Shown in pieces: positions 1-5,935 of a DNA stretch of 6,014 nucleotides. The translations under genes and the position numbers were made by a program. The DNA is taken from NCBI GenBank assembly GCA_009776515.1, contig WRNP01000077.1, positions 1-6,014 of the forward strand. The letters run 5' to 3'. The notes below the pieces were generated by a model. The model had not been told where the DNA came from. It saw only the letters and a program-made list of their open reading frames with translations, and did not search any database. This stretch comes from Dehalococcoidia bacterium. Lineage in GTDB: Bacteria > Chloroflexota > Dehalococcoidia > Dehalococcoidales > UBA1222. How positions within the stretch are numbered: the first letter of the stretch is position 1; the number at the start of each line of letters is the position of its first letter.

Positions 1-1
1 G

Positions 2-1090
2 GGGGTTTACCTTATGGCCCGCATGTATCCCCTTCTTGAGGTTGCCCCGGGGGTGCTCACCGGCATGGCTGTGGTAGGGGTCTTTACCGCCCTTTTGGCG
101 GCCACCATGGCCCTTGTGGCCAGCGACATCAAGCGCGTACTGGCTTATTCCACGATTTCGCAGCTAGGATACATGGTGGCAGGTCTGGCCCTGGGCGGAG
201 TGGCCGTGGGCATTTTTCATCTCTTCACCCACGCCTTCTTTAAGGCCCTGCTCTTTATGGGGGCCGGTAGCATAAGTCACGCCGTGGGCACTTTCGACAT
301 GCGTGAGATGGGTGGGCTGGGACGAAAACAGCCCTTGACCTTTGCCATGTTCCTTATCGGAGCCCTATCGCTCTCCGGTATCTGGCCTATGGCCGGGTTT
401 TTCAGCAAGGAAGAGGTTTTGGGGAGTTCTTGGGAAAGCAGTGTGCTTTTTTTCATCCCACTGATTGTCACTGCTTTTTTGACGGCTTTTTACATCTTCC
501 GCGCCGTGTTCCTTACCTTTACGGGGCGCTACCGAGGTACGGCCCATCCCCACGAATCTCCTCCCATAATGTTGGTGCCTATGTTCATCCTGACAGTACT
601 GGCTGTTGGCGCCGGGTACTTTAATGCGAATGGCGGTTTCGCTTCATTTTTAGGTCACGGCGAAACGCACGGGCTCTGGGACGGACTGGTCGGTGTCCTG
701 ACCCACCCCCTGGCTTGGTGGTCGCTGGGAGCAGCTATTTTGGGCATCGCCTTGGCCTTTGCTCTCTACATGGCTAGGTGGTTCTCCGTTGAAAGATCGC
801 GGCGCCAACTAAGGCTGGCTAACAGAGTCTTGTTGCACAAGTATTGGATGGATGAACTCTATGAAAACCTGCTGGCCCGTCGCCTATTGTACCGCGGCCT
901 CTTCCGCGCTTTTGCCGAATTTGATCGGCGCATCGTGGACGGAGCCGTCAATGACTTGGCAAGGCTGGGGATTAACAGCGGCCGGATAGGACGGCGAGCA
1001 GCCAGCGGGCAGCTCCAATTCTACAGCCTTGCGGCCATCCTGGGAATTGCCACCCTGGTGATCATCCTGCTCTTGGTGAATACGTTATGA
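2..1090 (+). CDS. nuoL: NADH-quinone oxidoreductase subunit L, C-terminal part (5' end outside window)
   Basis: NuoL is the largest antiporter-like proton-pumping subunit at the distal end of the complex I membrane arm. The frame is open from base 2 (Gly-Val-Tyr-Leu before the Met at 14), and NuoL proteins normally continue N-terminally here, so this is a gene cut by the window edge and not one starting at 14. About 362 codons remain of a family length near 610-650. Counting from Met14 as residue 1, I see SDIKRVLAYST (37-47), HLFTHAFFKALL with His69, His73 and Lys77 (the central-axis His/His/Lys set), and AGFFSKEE with Lys132 (the distal-helix lysine). The C-terminus has a long amphipathic stretch, a GQLQFYS motif (334-340) and a final hydrophobic helix, as expected for the lateral helix and its anchor. 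The stop overlaps the nuoM start by four bases (ATGA). Nothing suggests truncation at the 3' end. Confidence 0.96.
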   Translation, partial: GVYLMARMYPLLEVAPGVLTGMAVVGVFTALLAATMALVASDIKRVLAYSTISQLGYMVAGLALGGVAVGIFHLFTHAFFKALLFMGAGSISHAVGTFDMREMGGLGRKQPLTFAMFLIGALSLSGIWPMAGFFSKEEVLGSSWESSVLFFIPLIVTAFLTAFYIFRAVFLTFTGRYRGTAHPHESPPIMLVPMFILTVLAVGAGYFNANGGFASFLGHGETHGLWDGLVGVLTHPLAWWSLGAAILGIALAFALYMARWFSVERSRRQLRLANRVLLHKYWMDELYENLLARRLLYRGLFRAFAEFDRRIVDGAVNDLARLGINSGRIGRRAASGQLQFYSLAAILGIATLVIILLLVNTL

Positions 1091-2562
1091 CAGGCTTTTT
1101 GTCACTTATCATCTTTGCCCCAGTGTTGGGCGCCGCCGTCATTGGGTTGTGGCCCCGCCTCAGTGTACGCGGCATCCGTCTCACAGCCCTCACGGCATGC
1201 CTTGTCTCGCTGGGGCTGAGCCTGGTCCTCTTCATCCAATTTGATCGTAGCGGCGGCGTCCAATTTGAAGAATTCCTGAACTGGATCCCCTCTCTTAATG
1301 TCCACTATCATTTAGGAGTAGACGGTTTAAGCTTGCCCCTGGTCCTCCTCACCACCATACTTAGTTTTGTCGCCGTGCTCATCTCTTATCAGATAAATAC
1401 CCGTATCAAGGCGTATTTCATCTGGTTTCTCTTCTTGGAGTCGTCCATCTTGGGGGTTTTCTGCTCTCTTGATCTGCTACTCTTCTTTATTTTTTGGGAG
1501 ATTGAAGTCATCCCTATGTATTTCCTGATATCCATTTGGGGCAGCGGACGCAAGGACTACTCCGCCACCAAATATGTGCTTTATACTTTGTTTGGCAGTG
1601 CCCTCATGCTGGCCGGAATGGTCTGTGTATATTTTGCCACCGGCAGCTTTGATATCATGGCACTTTCTGCCGGCGGACAGCTCCTCATCCAGACAGTGCT
1701 ACCCGCCGCTCCGCTCTTTCTGTTATTGCTGATAGGTTTTGCGGTTAAGTTGCCCGTAGTGCCTTTTCATACATGGCTGCCCGATGCCCACACCGATGCC
1801 CCTACCGCCGTCTCTGTCATGTTGGCCGGTTCCTTGATTAAAATGGGCGGCTACGGCATGATCCGAGTATGTGTAGGACTTTTCCCCACGGTGGCTCGAG
1901 ACTTTGCCCCCGCCCTTATTGCCTTGGCAGTGATCAGCATCGTCTACGGCGGGGCCATCGTGCTACGCCAAACCGATCTGAAACGCCTCATTGCCTATAG
2001 CAGCGTCAGCCATATGGGATTTGTACTCCTCGGCATCTTCGCTTTAAGCCAAACCAGCCTCACCGGAGCCACCCTTCAGATGGTTAGTCACGGGCTTATC
2101 ACCGGGCTCCTTTTTGCCGCGGCAGGACTGGTGATGCATAACACTCACGAGCGCGCCATCGACCGCCTGGGTGGGCTGGCCCGCCAAATGCCACGCGCGG
2201 CGGTGATATTCATTATCGGAGGCCTTGGCGCACTGGGTTTACCGGGAACCTCAGGTTTTGTGGCCGAATTCACCACATTCCTGGGGGCATTTTCCAGCAC
2301 GGAGGTAGCGGGGATCAAGATCGCTGTGCTTATCGCCTTGTTGGGTATTTTGCTGGCCGCCGCCTATATGCTGTGGCTTATCCAGCGCGTGTTCTTCGGT
2401 CCGTCCACCGTGCGATTTGACGGCATCAGAGACGCCTCTCGCTTGGAGGTCTTCTATTGCGGAATACTCATCTTGACCATCTTTGCCGTGGGTCTCTGTC
2501 CGGCTATTCTGACTGGCGCCGTCCAAAATGTCTTCAATAATATTCTTAGGCTGTTGACCTAA
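1087..2562 (+). CDS. nuoM: NADH-quinone oxidoreductase subunit M
   Basis: NuoM is the middle antiporter-like subunit of the complex I membrane arm and forms one proton channel. The product has 491 residues, close to the ~500 usual for the family, and is hydrophobic throughout, consistent with 14 membrane helices. Diagnostic residues are visible: FWE with Glu138 followed by VIPMYFLISIWG (TM5), Lys221 in VKLPVVPFHTWLPDAHTDAP (TM7), Lys252 in LIKMGGYG (TM8), TDLKRLIAYSSVSHMGF (296-312), His335 in MVSHG and Glu394 in GFVAEF. The distal acidic residue in place of Lys is normal for NuoM. The ATG at 1087 is chosen because the protein then begins like other NuoM N-termini (hydrophobic, with APVLGA) and overlaps the nuoL stop. 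A weak GGTGA lies seven bases upstream, so translation probably depends on coupling to nuoL. Confidence 0.97.
   Translation: MTGFLSLIIFAPVLGAAVIGLWPRLSVRGIRLTALTACLVSLGLSLVLFIQFDRSGGVQFEEFLNWIPSLNVHYHLGVDGLSLPLVLLTTILSFVAVLISYQINTRIKAYFIWFLFLESSILGVFCSLDLLLFFIFWEIEVIPMYFLISIWGSGRKDYSATKYVLYTLFGSALMLAGMVCVYFATGSFDIMALSAGGQLLIQTVLPAAPLFLLLLIGFAVKLPVVPFHTWLPDAHTDAPTAVSVMLAGSLIKMGGYGMIRVCVGLFPTVARDFAPALIALAVISIVYGGAIVLRQTDLKRLIAYSSVSHMGFVLLGIFALSQTSLTGATLQMVSHGLITGLLFAAAGLVMHNTHERAIDRLGGLARQMPRAAVIFIIGGLGALGLPGTSGFVAEFTTFLGAFSSTEVAGIKIAVLIALLGILLAAAYMLWLIQRVFFGPSTVRFDGIRDASRLEVFYCGILILTIFAVGLCPAILTGAVQNVFNNILRLLT
2546..2562 (+). repeat. Short inverted repeat at the nuoM/nuoN junction
   Basis: TTAGG (2546-2550) and CCTAA (2558-2562) form a perfect 5-bp inverted repeat with a 7-base loop. 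It covers the nuoM stop codon and ends one base before the nuoN ATG. The only Shine-Dalgarno-like bases before nuoN (AGG, 2548-2550) lie in the left arm. In mRNA a hairpin here could mask them until the ribosome finishing nuoM opens it. The repeat is seen directly; the regulatory role is inference, and a stem this short may be chance. Confidence 0.25.
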
Positions 2563-2563
2563 A

Positions 2564-4066
2564 ATGAACATCTTATTGCTGTTACCGGAAATTATCCTTG
2601 CGGCCACCGCTCTCTTGGTGGTGCTAGGCGACTTGTTCTTGAACCGAAAAGGATTGCTTACCATCATCAGTCTGGTAGGTTTGGCCACCTCTTTGATATT
2701 TGCCATTATACTTGCCGGACGCGAACCGCAAGCCATCTGGCAAGGACTCCTTATGGCAGACAGGTTTGCCACTTTTATGAAACTCATATTTCTGAGCTTA
2801 GCCGCCCTTGTCATCCTGGCTTCTGCAGATTATGTTAAGCGCTTATCCCATTTCCACGGCGAGTTCCATGCCCTCATCCTGCTCTCTGTTTTGGGAATGA
2901 TGCTGCTTGGTTCCTCCTCCAGCCTAATAACCATCTTCGTCTCGTTGGAACTGGCATCCGTGCCCCTATACGCCCTAACCGGACTTCTTAAAGACCAGCG
3001 CGGCACCGAATCAGCCCTGAAATTTGTCTTACTTTCGGCCGTAAACTCCGCCGTGTTGCTCTACGGATTGGCTCTTGTATTTGGCTTTACGGGTACGGCC
3101 TCCCTGTCCGGAGTGGCATCGGCAGTGTGGAGCCTCACGGCAAATGAAATCTGGTCGCAACCGGGACTGATGTTTGGCTCGATACTGGTACTGGCTGGAT
3201 TTGGTTTTAAGATCGCCGCCGTGCCTTTCCACCTGTGGGCTCCCGATGTCTACGAAGGCTCGCCCACCCCCATCGCCCTGCTCCTTTCGGTAGGGAGTAA
3301 ACTAGCAGGGTTTGCTGTCTTGATACGACTATTGCTCTCCATATCCGTACCTGTCACCCCTCCTGGTATCATCGTGGAATTTTTCACCCCTCTGGCCATT
3401 TCACACGATTGGGGCATCGCCCTAGCCGTACTTGCCGCACTGAGCATGACTATTGGCAACCTCTCCGCCATCCCACAGAGTAATATCAAGAGGTTATTGG
3501 CTTATTCCGGTATCGCCCATTCCGGCTATATGTTGATAGCCGTCTCTGCTACAAGTCTGGCCTTCTCTGGTCTAGCCAATGGGGACGTCCAGATTGAGGC
3601 ACTCCTCTTCTACATGCTGGCTTTTGCCATGGCTGAGGTGGCAGTCTTTACGGCGGTAACTGTTGCCTCGCAACGCGTGGGTGACCGGATCGCGGACTAT
3701 GCTGGTTTGGGCCGGCGCGCTCCTGTCCTGGGCATTGCCCTTACGATTGGACTTATTTCTCTAACGGGGATTCCGCCCGCCGCTGGTTTCATTGCCAAAT
3801 TCTACGTTTTCAGCCAGGCAGCAGAGAGTGGACTTTGGTGGCTAGTGGTCATTGCCGTCCTCAACACCATAATCTCAGCCTATTACTACCTACGCATCGC
3901 TCGTCTTATATGGCAAGGCGAGCCGTCCGATGGCGCCCCTATCACCTCCGGGGTTGCTCCGAAAGTTGCCCTCTTTATTGGCGCTTTTGGAGTGTTGTTA
4001 CTCGGCGTTTTGCCTTTTTGGGGAATGAAGCTGGCCGAATTTGGAGCCGCCATCTTCCTGCCGTGA
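2564..4066 (+). CDS. nuoN: NADH-quinone oxidoreductase subunit N
   Basis: NuoN is the antiporter-like subunit of complex I closest to the NuoH/A/J/K end of the membrane arm, and pumps protons during quinone reduction. The 500-residue product is slightly longer than E. coli NuoN (485) and hydrophobic throughout. Key residues are in place: Glu129 in VSLELASVPLYALTG (TM5), Lys216 in GFKIAAVPFHLWAPDVYEG (TM7), Lys246 in SVGSKLAGF (TM8), NIKRLLAYSGIAHSGYM (307-323) and Lys412 in GFIAKFYVF (TM12). One oddity is Glu358 in FAMAEVAVF, where I recall most relatives having Asn or another neutral residue in an M-N-x-G-A-F pattern. The ATG at 2564 follows the nuoM stop by one base and gives a typical N-terminus (LLLPEIIL). 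No strong ribosome binding site is present, so coupling to nuoM is likely. The stop overlaps the tatD GTG start. Confidence 0.97.
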   Translation: MNILLLLPEIILAATALLVVLGDLFLNRKGLLTIISLVGLATSLIFAIILAGREPQAIWQGLLMADRFATFMKLIFLSLAALVILASADYVKRLSHFHGEFHALILLSVLGMMLLGSSSSLITIFVSLELASVPLYALTGLLKDQRGTESALKFVLLSAVNSAVLLYGLALVFGFTGTASLSGVASAVWSLTANEIWSQPGLMFGSILVLAGFGFKIAAVPFHLWAPDVYEGSPTPIALLLSVGSKLAGFAVLIRLLLSISVPVTPPGIIVEFFTPLAISHDWGIALAVLAALSMTIGNLSAIPQSNIKRLLAYSGIAHSGYMLIAVSATSLAFSGLANGDVQIEALLFYMLAFAMAEVAVFTAVTVASQRVGDRIADYAGLGRRAPVLGIALTIGLISLTGIPPAAGFIAKFYVFSQAAESGLWWLVVIAVLNTIISAYYYLRIARLIWQGEPSDGAPITSGVAPKVALFIGAFGVLLLGVLPFWGMKLAEFGAAIFLP

Positions 4067-4887
4067 GCGTGCCTTGCGAACTCACCGATGTCCATGCCCA
4101 TCTGGATATGTCACATTTCCAGGACGATTTGGACGAAGTCATGACACGCGCCCGGGATGCCGGCGTAACACGTATCATATGTGCCGGCATTGATATTTCC
4201 TCCAGTCGCCAAGCTAACCTGCTGGCAGACAGGTTTCCTGGCGTCTATGCCGCCGTGGGTATCCACCCCGAGGAAGCACAAGGTGCCACGCAGCAGGGTG
4301 TTGAAGAGATCGCCGCCTTAGCTAATGGCAGCCATGTTGTGGCTATAGGCGAGATCGGCTTGGATTTCTACCGCGACTACGGGCCGCGTGAACAGCAGGC
4401 CAAGGTTCTGCGGTGGCAACTTGATCTTGCCGCCCGCTTAGGATTGCCAACCGTTATCCATGCCCGAGAGGCCGATGAGACACTTGTCCCCCTGCTCAGC
4501 GCATGGAGAAAGGATTATCCGACAGCTTGTCCCGGTATCATACACTGTTTTAACGGTAGCCAAGAAAGCGCCGAGGCCTATCTTGATCTGGGTTTTTATC
4601 TCTCGCTGGGGGGATATATCGGCTATCCTTCCGCCAAGGCAGTGCGTGCCGTGGTTGAGTTGCTCCCCATGGAGAGGCTCGTCCTAGAAACTGACAGCCC
4701 TTTCCTGCCGCCTCAGTCTTATCGCGGCGAGCGTAACGAGCCGGCTTATCTTGCAGAGACGGCAAGTACGCTGGCGCATCTTAAAGGGCTAAGCCTGGCA
4801 GATGTAGCACATATTACAACGCTCAATGCCGCACGGATATTTGGTTTTTTGGAGCAAGGCAGTCACTGTTCCCATACGTCGCAATGA
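4063..4887 (+). CDS. tatD: TatD-family metal-dependent hydrolase (deoxyribonuclease)
   Basis: The product is a cytoplasmic TIM-barrel amidohydrolase-superfamily enzyme. Characterised TatD-family members are metal-dependent 3'-5' exonucleases acting on DNA or RNA, some linked to repair of oxidised DNA. From GTG 4063 it has 274 residues, against about 260-265 in E. coli TatD and YcfH. Metal ligands are visible: His11 and His13 in TDVHAHLD, Glu97 in IGEIGLDFYRD, His133 in VIHARE, His161 in IIHCFNGS and Asp211 in LETDSPFL. GIHP (66-69) and the conserved PPQSYRGERNEP (216-227) are also present. Start choice: the frame stays open upstream to an ATG at 3835, but that stretch lies wholly inside nuoN and resembles no TatD N-terminus. 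GTG 4063 overlaps the nuoN stop (GTGA). GTG 4069 is a possible alternative two codons on. The nearest GGAG is 16 bases upstream, so coupling to nuoN is likely. The specific paralogue (TatD, YcfH or YjjV type) cannot be told by eye. Confidence 0.93.
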   Translation: MSVPCELTDVHAHLDMSHFQDDLDEVMTRARDAGVTRIICAGIDISSSRQANLLADRFPGVYAAVGIHPEEAQGATQQGVEEIAALANGSHVVAIGEIGLDFYRDYGPREQQAKVLRWQLDLAARLGLPTVIHAREADETLVPLLSAWRKDYPTACPGIIHCFNGSQESAEAYLDLGFYLSLGGYIGYPSAKAVRAVVELLPMERLVLETDSPFLPPQSYRGERNEPAYLAETASTLAHLKGLSLADVAHITTLNAARIFGFLEQGSHCSHTSQ

Positions 4888-5000
4888 ACATTATAGGCAT
4901 CTTCCAATAAGCTACAGGTAATCGCTGTAATGGTTTTGGGTCGAACCTATATTTGCTGCCTGGATCGCCATCGTTGATAGTTTTCGGAGGCCACCTATAG
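4888..5000 (+). other. Spacer between tatD and the secreted-protein gene
   Basis: This 113-bp gap is the first real break in the transcription unit. It contains a weak inverted repeat, TACAG (4913-4917) and CTGTA (4925-4929), with no T-run after it, so I do not call a terminator. Promoter-like hexamers are poor: TTGCTG (4953-4958) with GATAGT (4976-4981) at 17-bp spacing matches the sigma-70 consensus only partly, and TATATT at 4948 lacks a partner at -35. Whether the next gene has its own promoter or is read through from nuo-tatD cannot be decided from sequence. Confidence 0.4.
4986..4990 (+). promoter_or_regulatory. Ribosome binding site GGAGG for the secreted-protein gene
   Basis: GGAGG sits ten bases upstream of the ATG at 5001. 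It is the strongest Shine-Dalgarno sequence before any start in the window and fixes the start of this gene over the later in-frame ATGs at 5064 and 5091. Independent initiation contrasts with the coupled starts of the upstream nuo-tatD genes. Confidence 0.65.
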
Positions 5001-5594
5001 ATGTTGCAGTACATTGGACTCTTGGGCAACACTGCGAGAAAGCGATTTTGGATATCGCTTGTCATGCTTGTCATTGCCTTGGTTATACCCATGGCCTGCA
5101 ATAATAGTAGCGTGACTATGTCGACCATCGCAGATACTGCTACCCCAACGACAACAACTGCGAATATTGCTGCCACCTCGTGTCTGCCAGATGATTTCTA
5201 TATCATCTATGAGACTTATTCGTCTCCGTACGCCCTGTTCTTGGATACAAGGAACAACATTATAGGCAAGCCTTTAGGGTATGTGAACGTTTCGACTGAT
5301 TATTATATGCCTCGCGATGATTTGCAAACCATCTACGATGCTATAATCAAGTATGATATAAAATCATATAGTGGGAATGGCTTGATAACCGAGAAAGGAG
5401 TGATAGTGACCCCGTCAATAAGCTATATGGTCACATTTCGCTTGAGTGACGAGATTTATACAATTATTTATAACGAGCTAGTAATTAATAAGGGGTTGCC
5501 GTATCCATCATATCCATATTTAAGGGCGTTCCATCAAGTCTTAAATACTTGCTACTTAGATAATTACTATGCGTCTTCGCTATATTCTCCATAA
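5001..5594 (+). CDS. Putative lipoprotein or membrane-anchored secreted protein, Tyr-rich, unknown function
   Basis: I do not recognise this 197-residue protein as a named family. The N-terminus has a basic segment (Arg13-Lys14-Arg15), a hydrophobic core (16-31) and Cys33 in IPMAC followed by NNSS. This resembles a lipoprotein signal, but Pro at -3 and Met at -2 are poor lipobox matches, so it may instead be an uncleaved anchor. A Ser/Thr/Ala linker follows (about 36-60, including PTTTT), then a globular domain from about 61 to 197. The domain holds 18 of the protein's 21 tyrosines plus Cys61 and Cys184, which could form a disulfide. Blocks such as DDLQTIYDAIIKYDI (106-120) and TPSISYMVTFRLSDEIYTI loosely recall small uncharacterised extracytoplasmic lipoproteins of Gram-positive bacteria with an L-x-x-I-Y helix; this is recall only. 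Base use is AT-rich (19 G/C of 60 at 5461-5520, against 38 of 60 at 4381-4440 in tatD), suggesting a different history or relaxed selection. Start supported by GGAGG at 4986. Confidence 0.72.
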   Translation: MLQYIGLLGNTARKRFWISLVMLVIALVIPMACNNSSVTMSTIADTATPTTTTANIAATSCLPDDFYIIYETYSSPYALFLDTRNNIIGKPLGYVNVSTDYYMPRDDLQTIYDAIIKYDIKSYSGNGLITEKGVIVTPSISYMVTFRLSDEIYTIIYNELVINKGLPYPSYPYLRAFHQVLNTCYLDNYYASSLYSP

Positions 5595-5710
5595 TGTCAG
5601 GCTGTCACATGAATATATCGAATGATGTGCACAACGCCCTAGATGAACAGCAGATGGCCAATTTAAACTCGTTGCAACTTCGGGTGGTCAATAATTGGAC
5701 CGGTATCTAA
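5594..5710 (+). CDS. Possible 38-residue small protein overlapping the upstream stop (TAATG)
   Basis: A short frame begins with an ATG sharing its A with the TAA of the upstream gene and runs to TAA at 5708-5710. From 5594 it encodes 38 residues. An internal ATG at 5609, seven bases after AGG (5599-5601), would give 33 residues and is perhaps better placed for initiation. The product is polar, with no signal peptide or membrane segment, and contains NALDEQQMANLNSLQLR, which could form one amphipathic helix. The TAATG junction is what favours a real, coupled gene. The length is within chance expectation and I recognise no family. It could equally be residue of a decayed gene. Confidence 0.22.
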   Translation: MSGCHMNISNDVHNALDEQQMANLNSLQLRVVNNWTGI

Positions 5711-5711
5711 T

Positions 5712-5731
5712 TTTGCTAACACTTTGCTAAC
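5712..5731 (+). repeat. Two 9-bp direct repeats TTTGCTAAC with 11-bp period
   Basis: TTTGCTAAC occurs at 5712-5720 and again at 5723-5731, separated by AC. The start-to-start distance is 11 bp, about one helical turn, which would place both copies on the same face of DNA, as in paired protein-binding sites. They lie in a gap between two short doubtful frames, about 15 bp upstream of the ATG at 5747. The repeat is directly visible. A role as a regulator operator or as recombinase arm-type sites is speculation. Confidence 0.5.
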
Positions 5732-5746
5732 GTGTAGAACAAAACA

Positions 5747-5935
5747 ATGCAGTACAAGAAGGCATGTCACGCACGAAGCGGAATGGCGAAGTTCACGGCA
5801 CAACTCTTTGCCAGGTATAAAAACACGTCGCAGAAAACTCTCGCAAGGCTCTTTATATGTAGCGTTTTGTTGATGCCTTGTGCGGGGTGCATGCCATCAA
5901 ATTCCTGTTCTACAGCGCTAAGTAGGCCCTACTGA
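5747..5935 (+). CDS. Possible 62-residue small lipoprotein or gene remnant
   Basis: The frame from ATG 5747 encodes 62 residues; ATG 5783 (Met13) is an alternative start giving 50. The N-terminal part is basic (many Lys/Arg through residue 34), followed by a short hydrophobic run LFICSVLLMP (35-44) and then CAGC ending at Cys48. Ala-Gly before Cys fits a lipobox at -2/-1, though Cys at -3 replaces the usual Leu/Val/Ile. Only 14 residues follow Cys48, including Cys54, so the mature product would be tiny. It would be either an entericidin-like very small lipoprotein or the signal-peptide end of a truncated gene. Neither start has a Shine-Dalgarno sequence. The arrangement (basic stretch, hydrophobic core, Cys) parallels that of the protein encoded at 5001, without clear sequence identity. 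Coding status is uncertain. Confidence 0.28.
   Translation: MQYKKACHARSGMAKFTAQLFARYKNTSQKTLARLFICSVLLMPCAGCMPSNSCSTALSRPY
5921..5933. repeat. 13-bp perfect palindrome AGTAGGCCCTACT
   Basis: AGTAGG and CCTACT flank a single central C. The palindrome covers the last codons of the 62-codon frame and touches its stop. As RNA it would give only a 5-bp stem with a 3-base loop, and the nearest T-run (5946-5951) is 12 bases further on, so it is a poor intrinsic terminator. It could be a dimeric protein-binding site or chance. Confidence 0.3.

Noticed and set aside
14..16. ATG at 14 as a gene start
   Set aside because: The frame is open to base 2 with Gly-Val-Tyr-Leu, matching the interior of NuoL; the true start lies upstream of the window.
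2251..2814. 187-codon minus-strand frame across the nuoM/nuoN junction
   Set aside because: It lies wholly opposite conserved NuoM and NuoN coding sequence, has low-complexity polar content and no recognisable motif.
4948..4981. Sigma-70 promoter for the secreted-protein gene
   Set aside because: Candidate -35 and -10 hexamers match the consensus only partly, and several equally weak alternatives exist, so no site is called.
4823..5176. 117-codon minus-strand frame with a hydrophobic N-terminus
   Set aside because: It is the antisense of the signal peptide and Thr-rich linker of the 5001 gene and the end of tatD; hydrophobic codons read backwards explain it, and no ribosome binding site or family match is evident.
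4890..5266. 13-bp repeat AACATTATAGGCA near 4888 and 5254
   Set aside because: One exact 13-mer pair is not surprising by chance in 6 kb, and no element or symmetry is associated with it.
5594..5710. Tail of a tyrosine recombinase, from a His-Met-Asn stretch followed by a short helix
   Set aside because: There is no catalytic Tyr two residues before the His and none of the Arg/His/Arg motif is present upstream, where the frame instead belongs to another gene.
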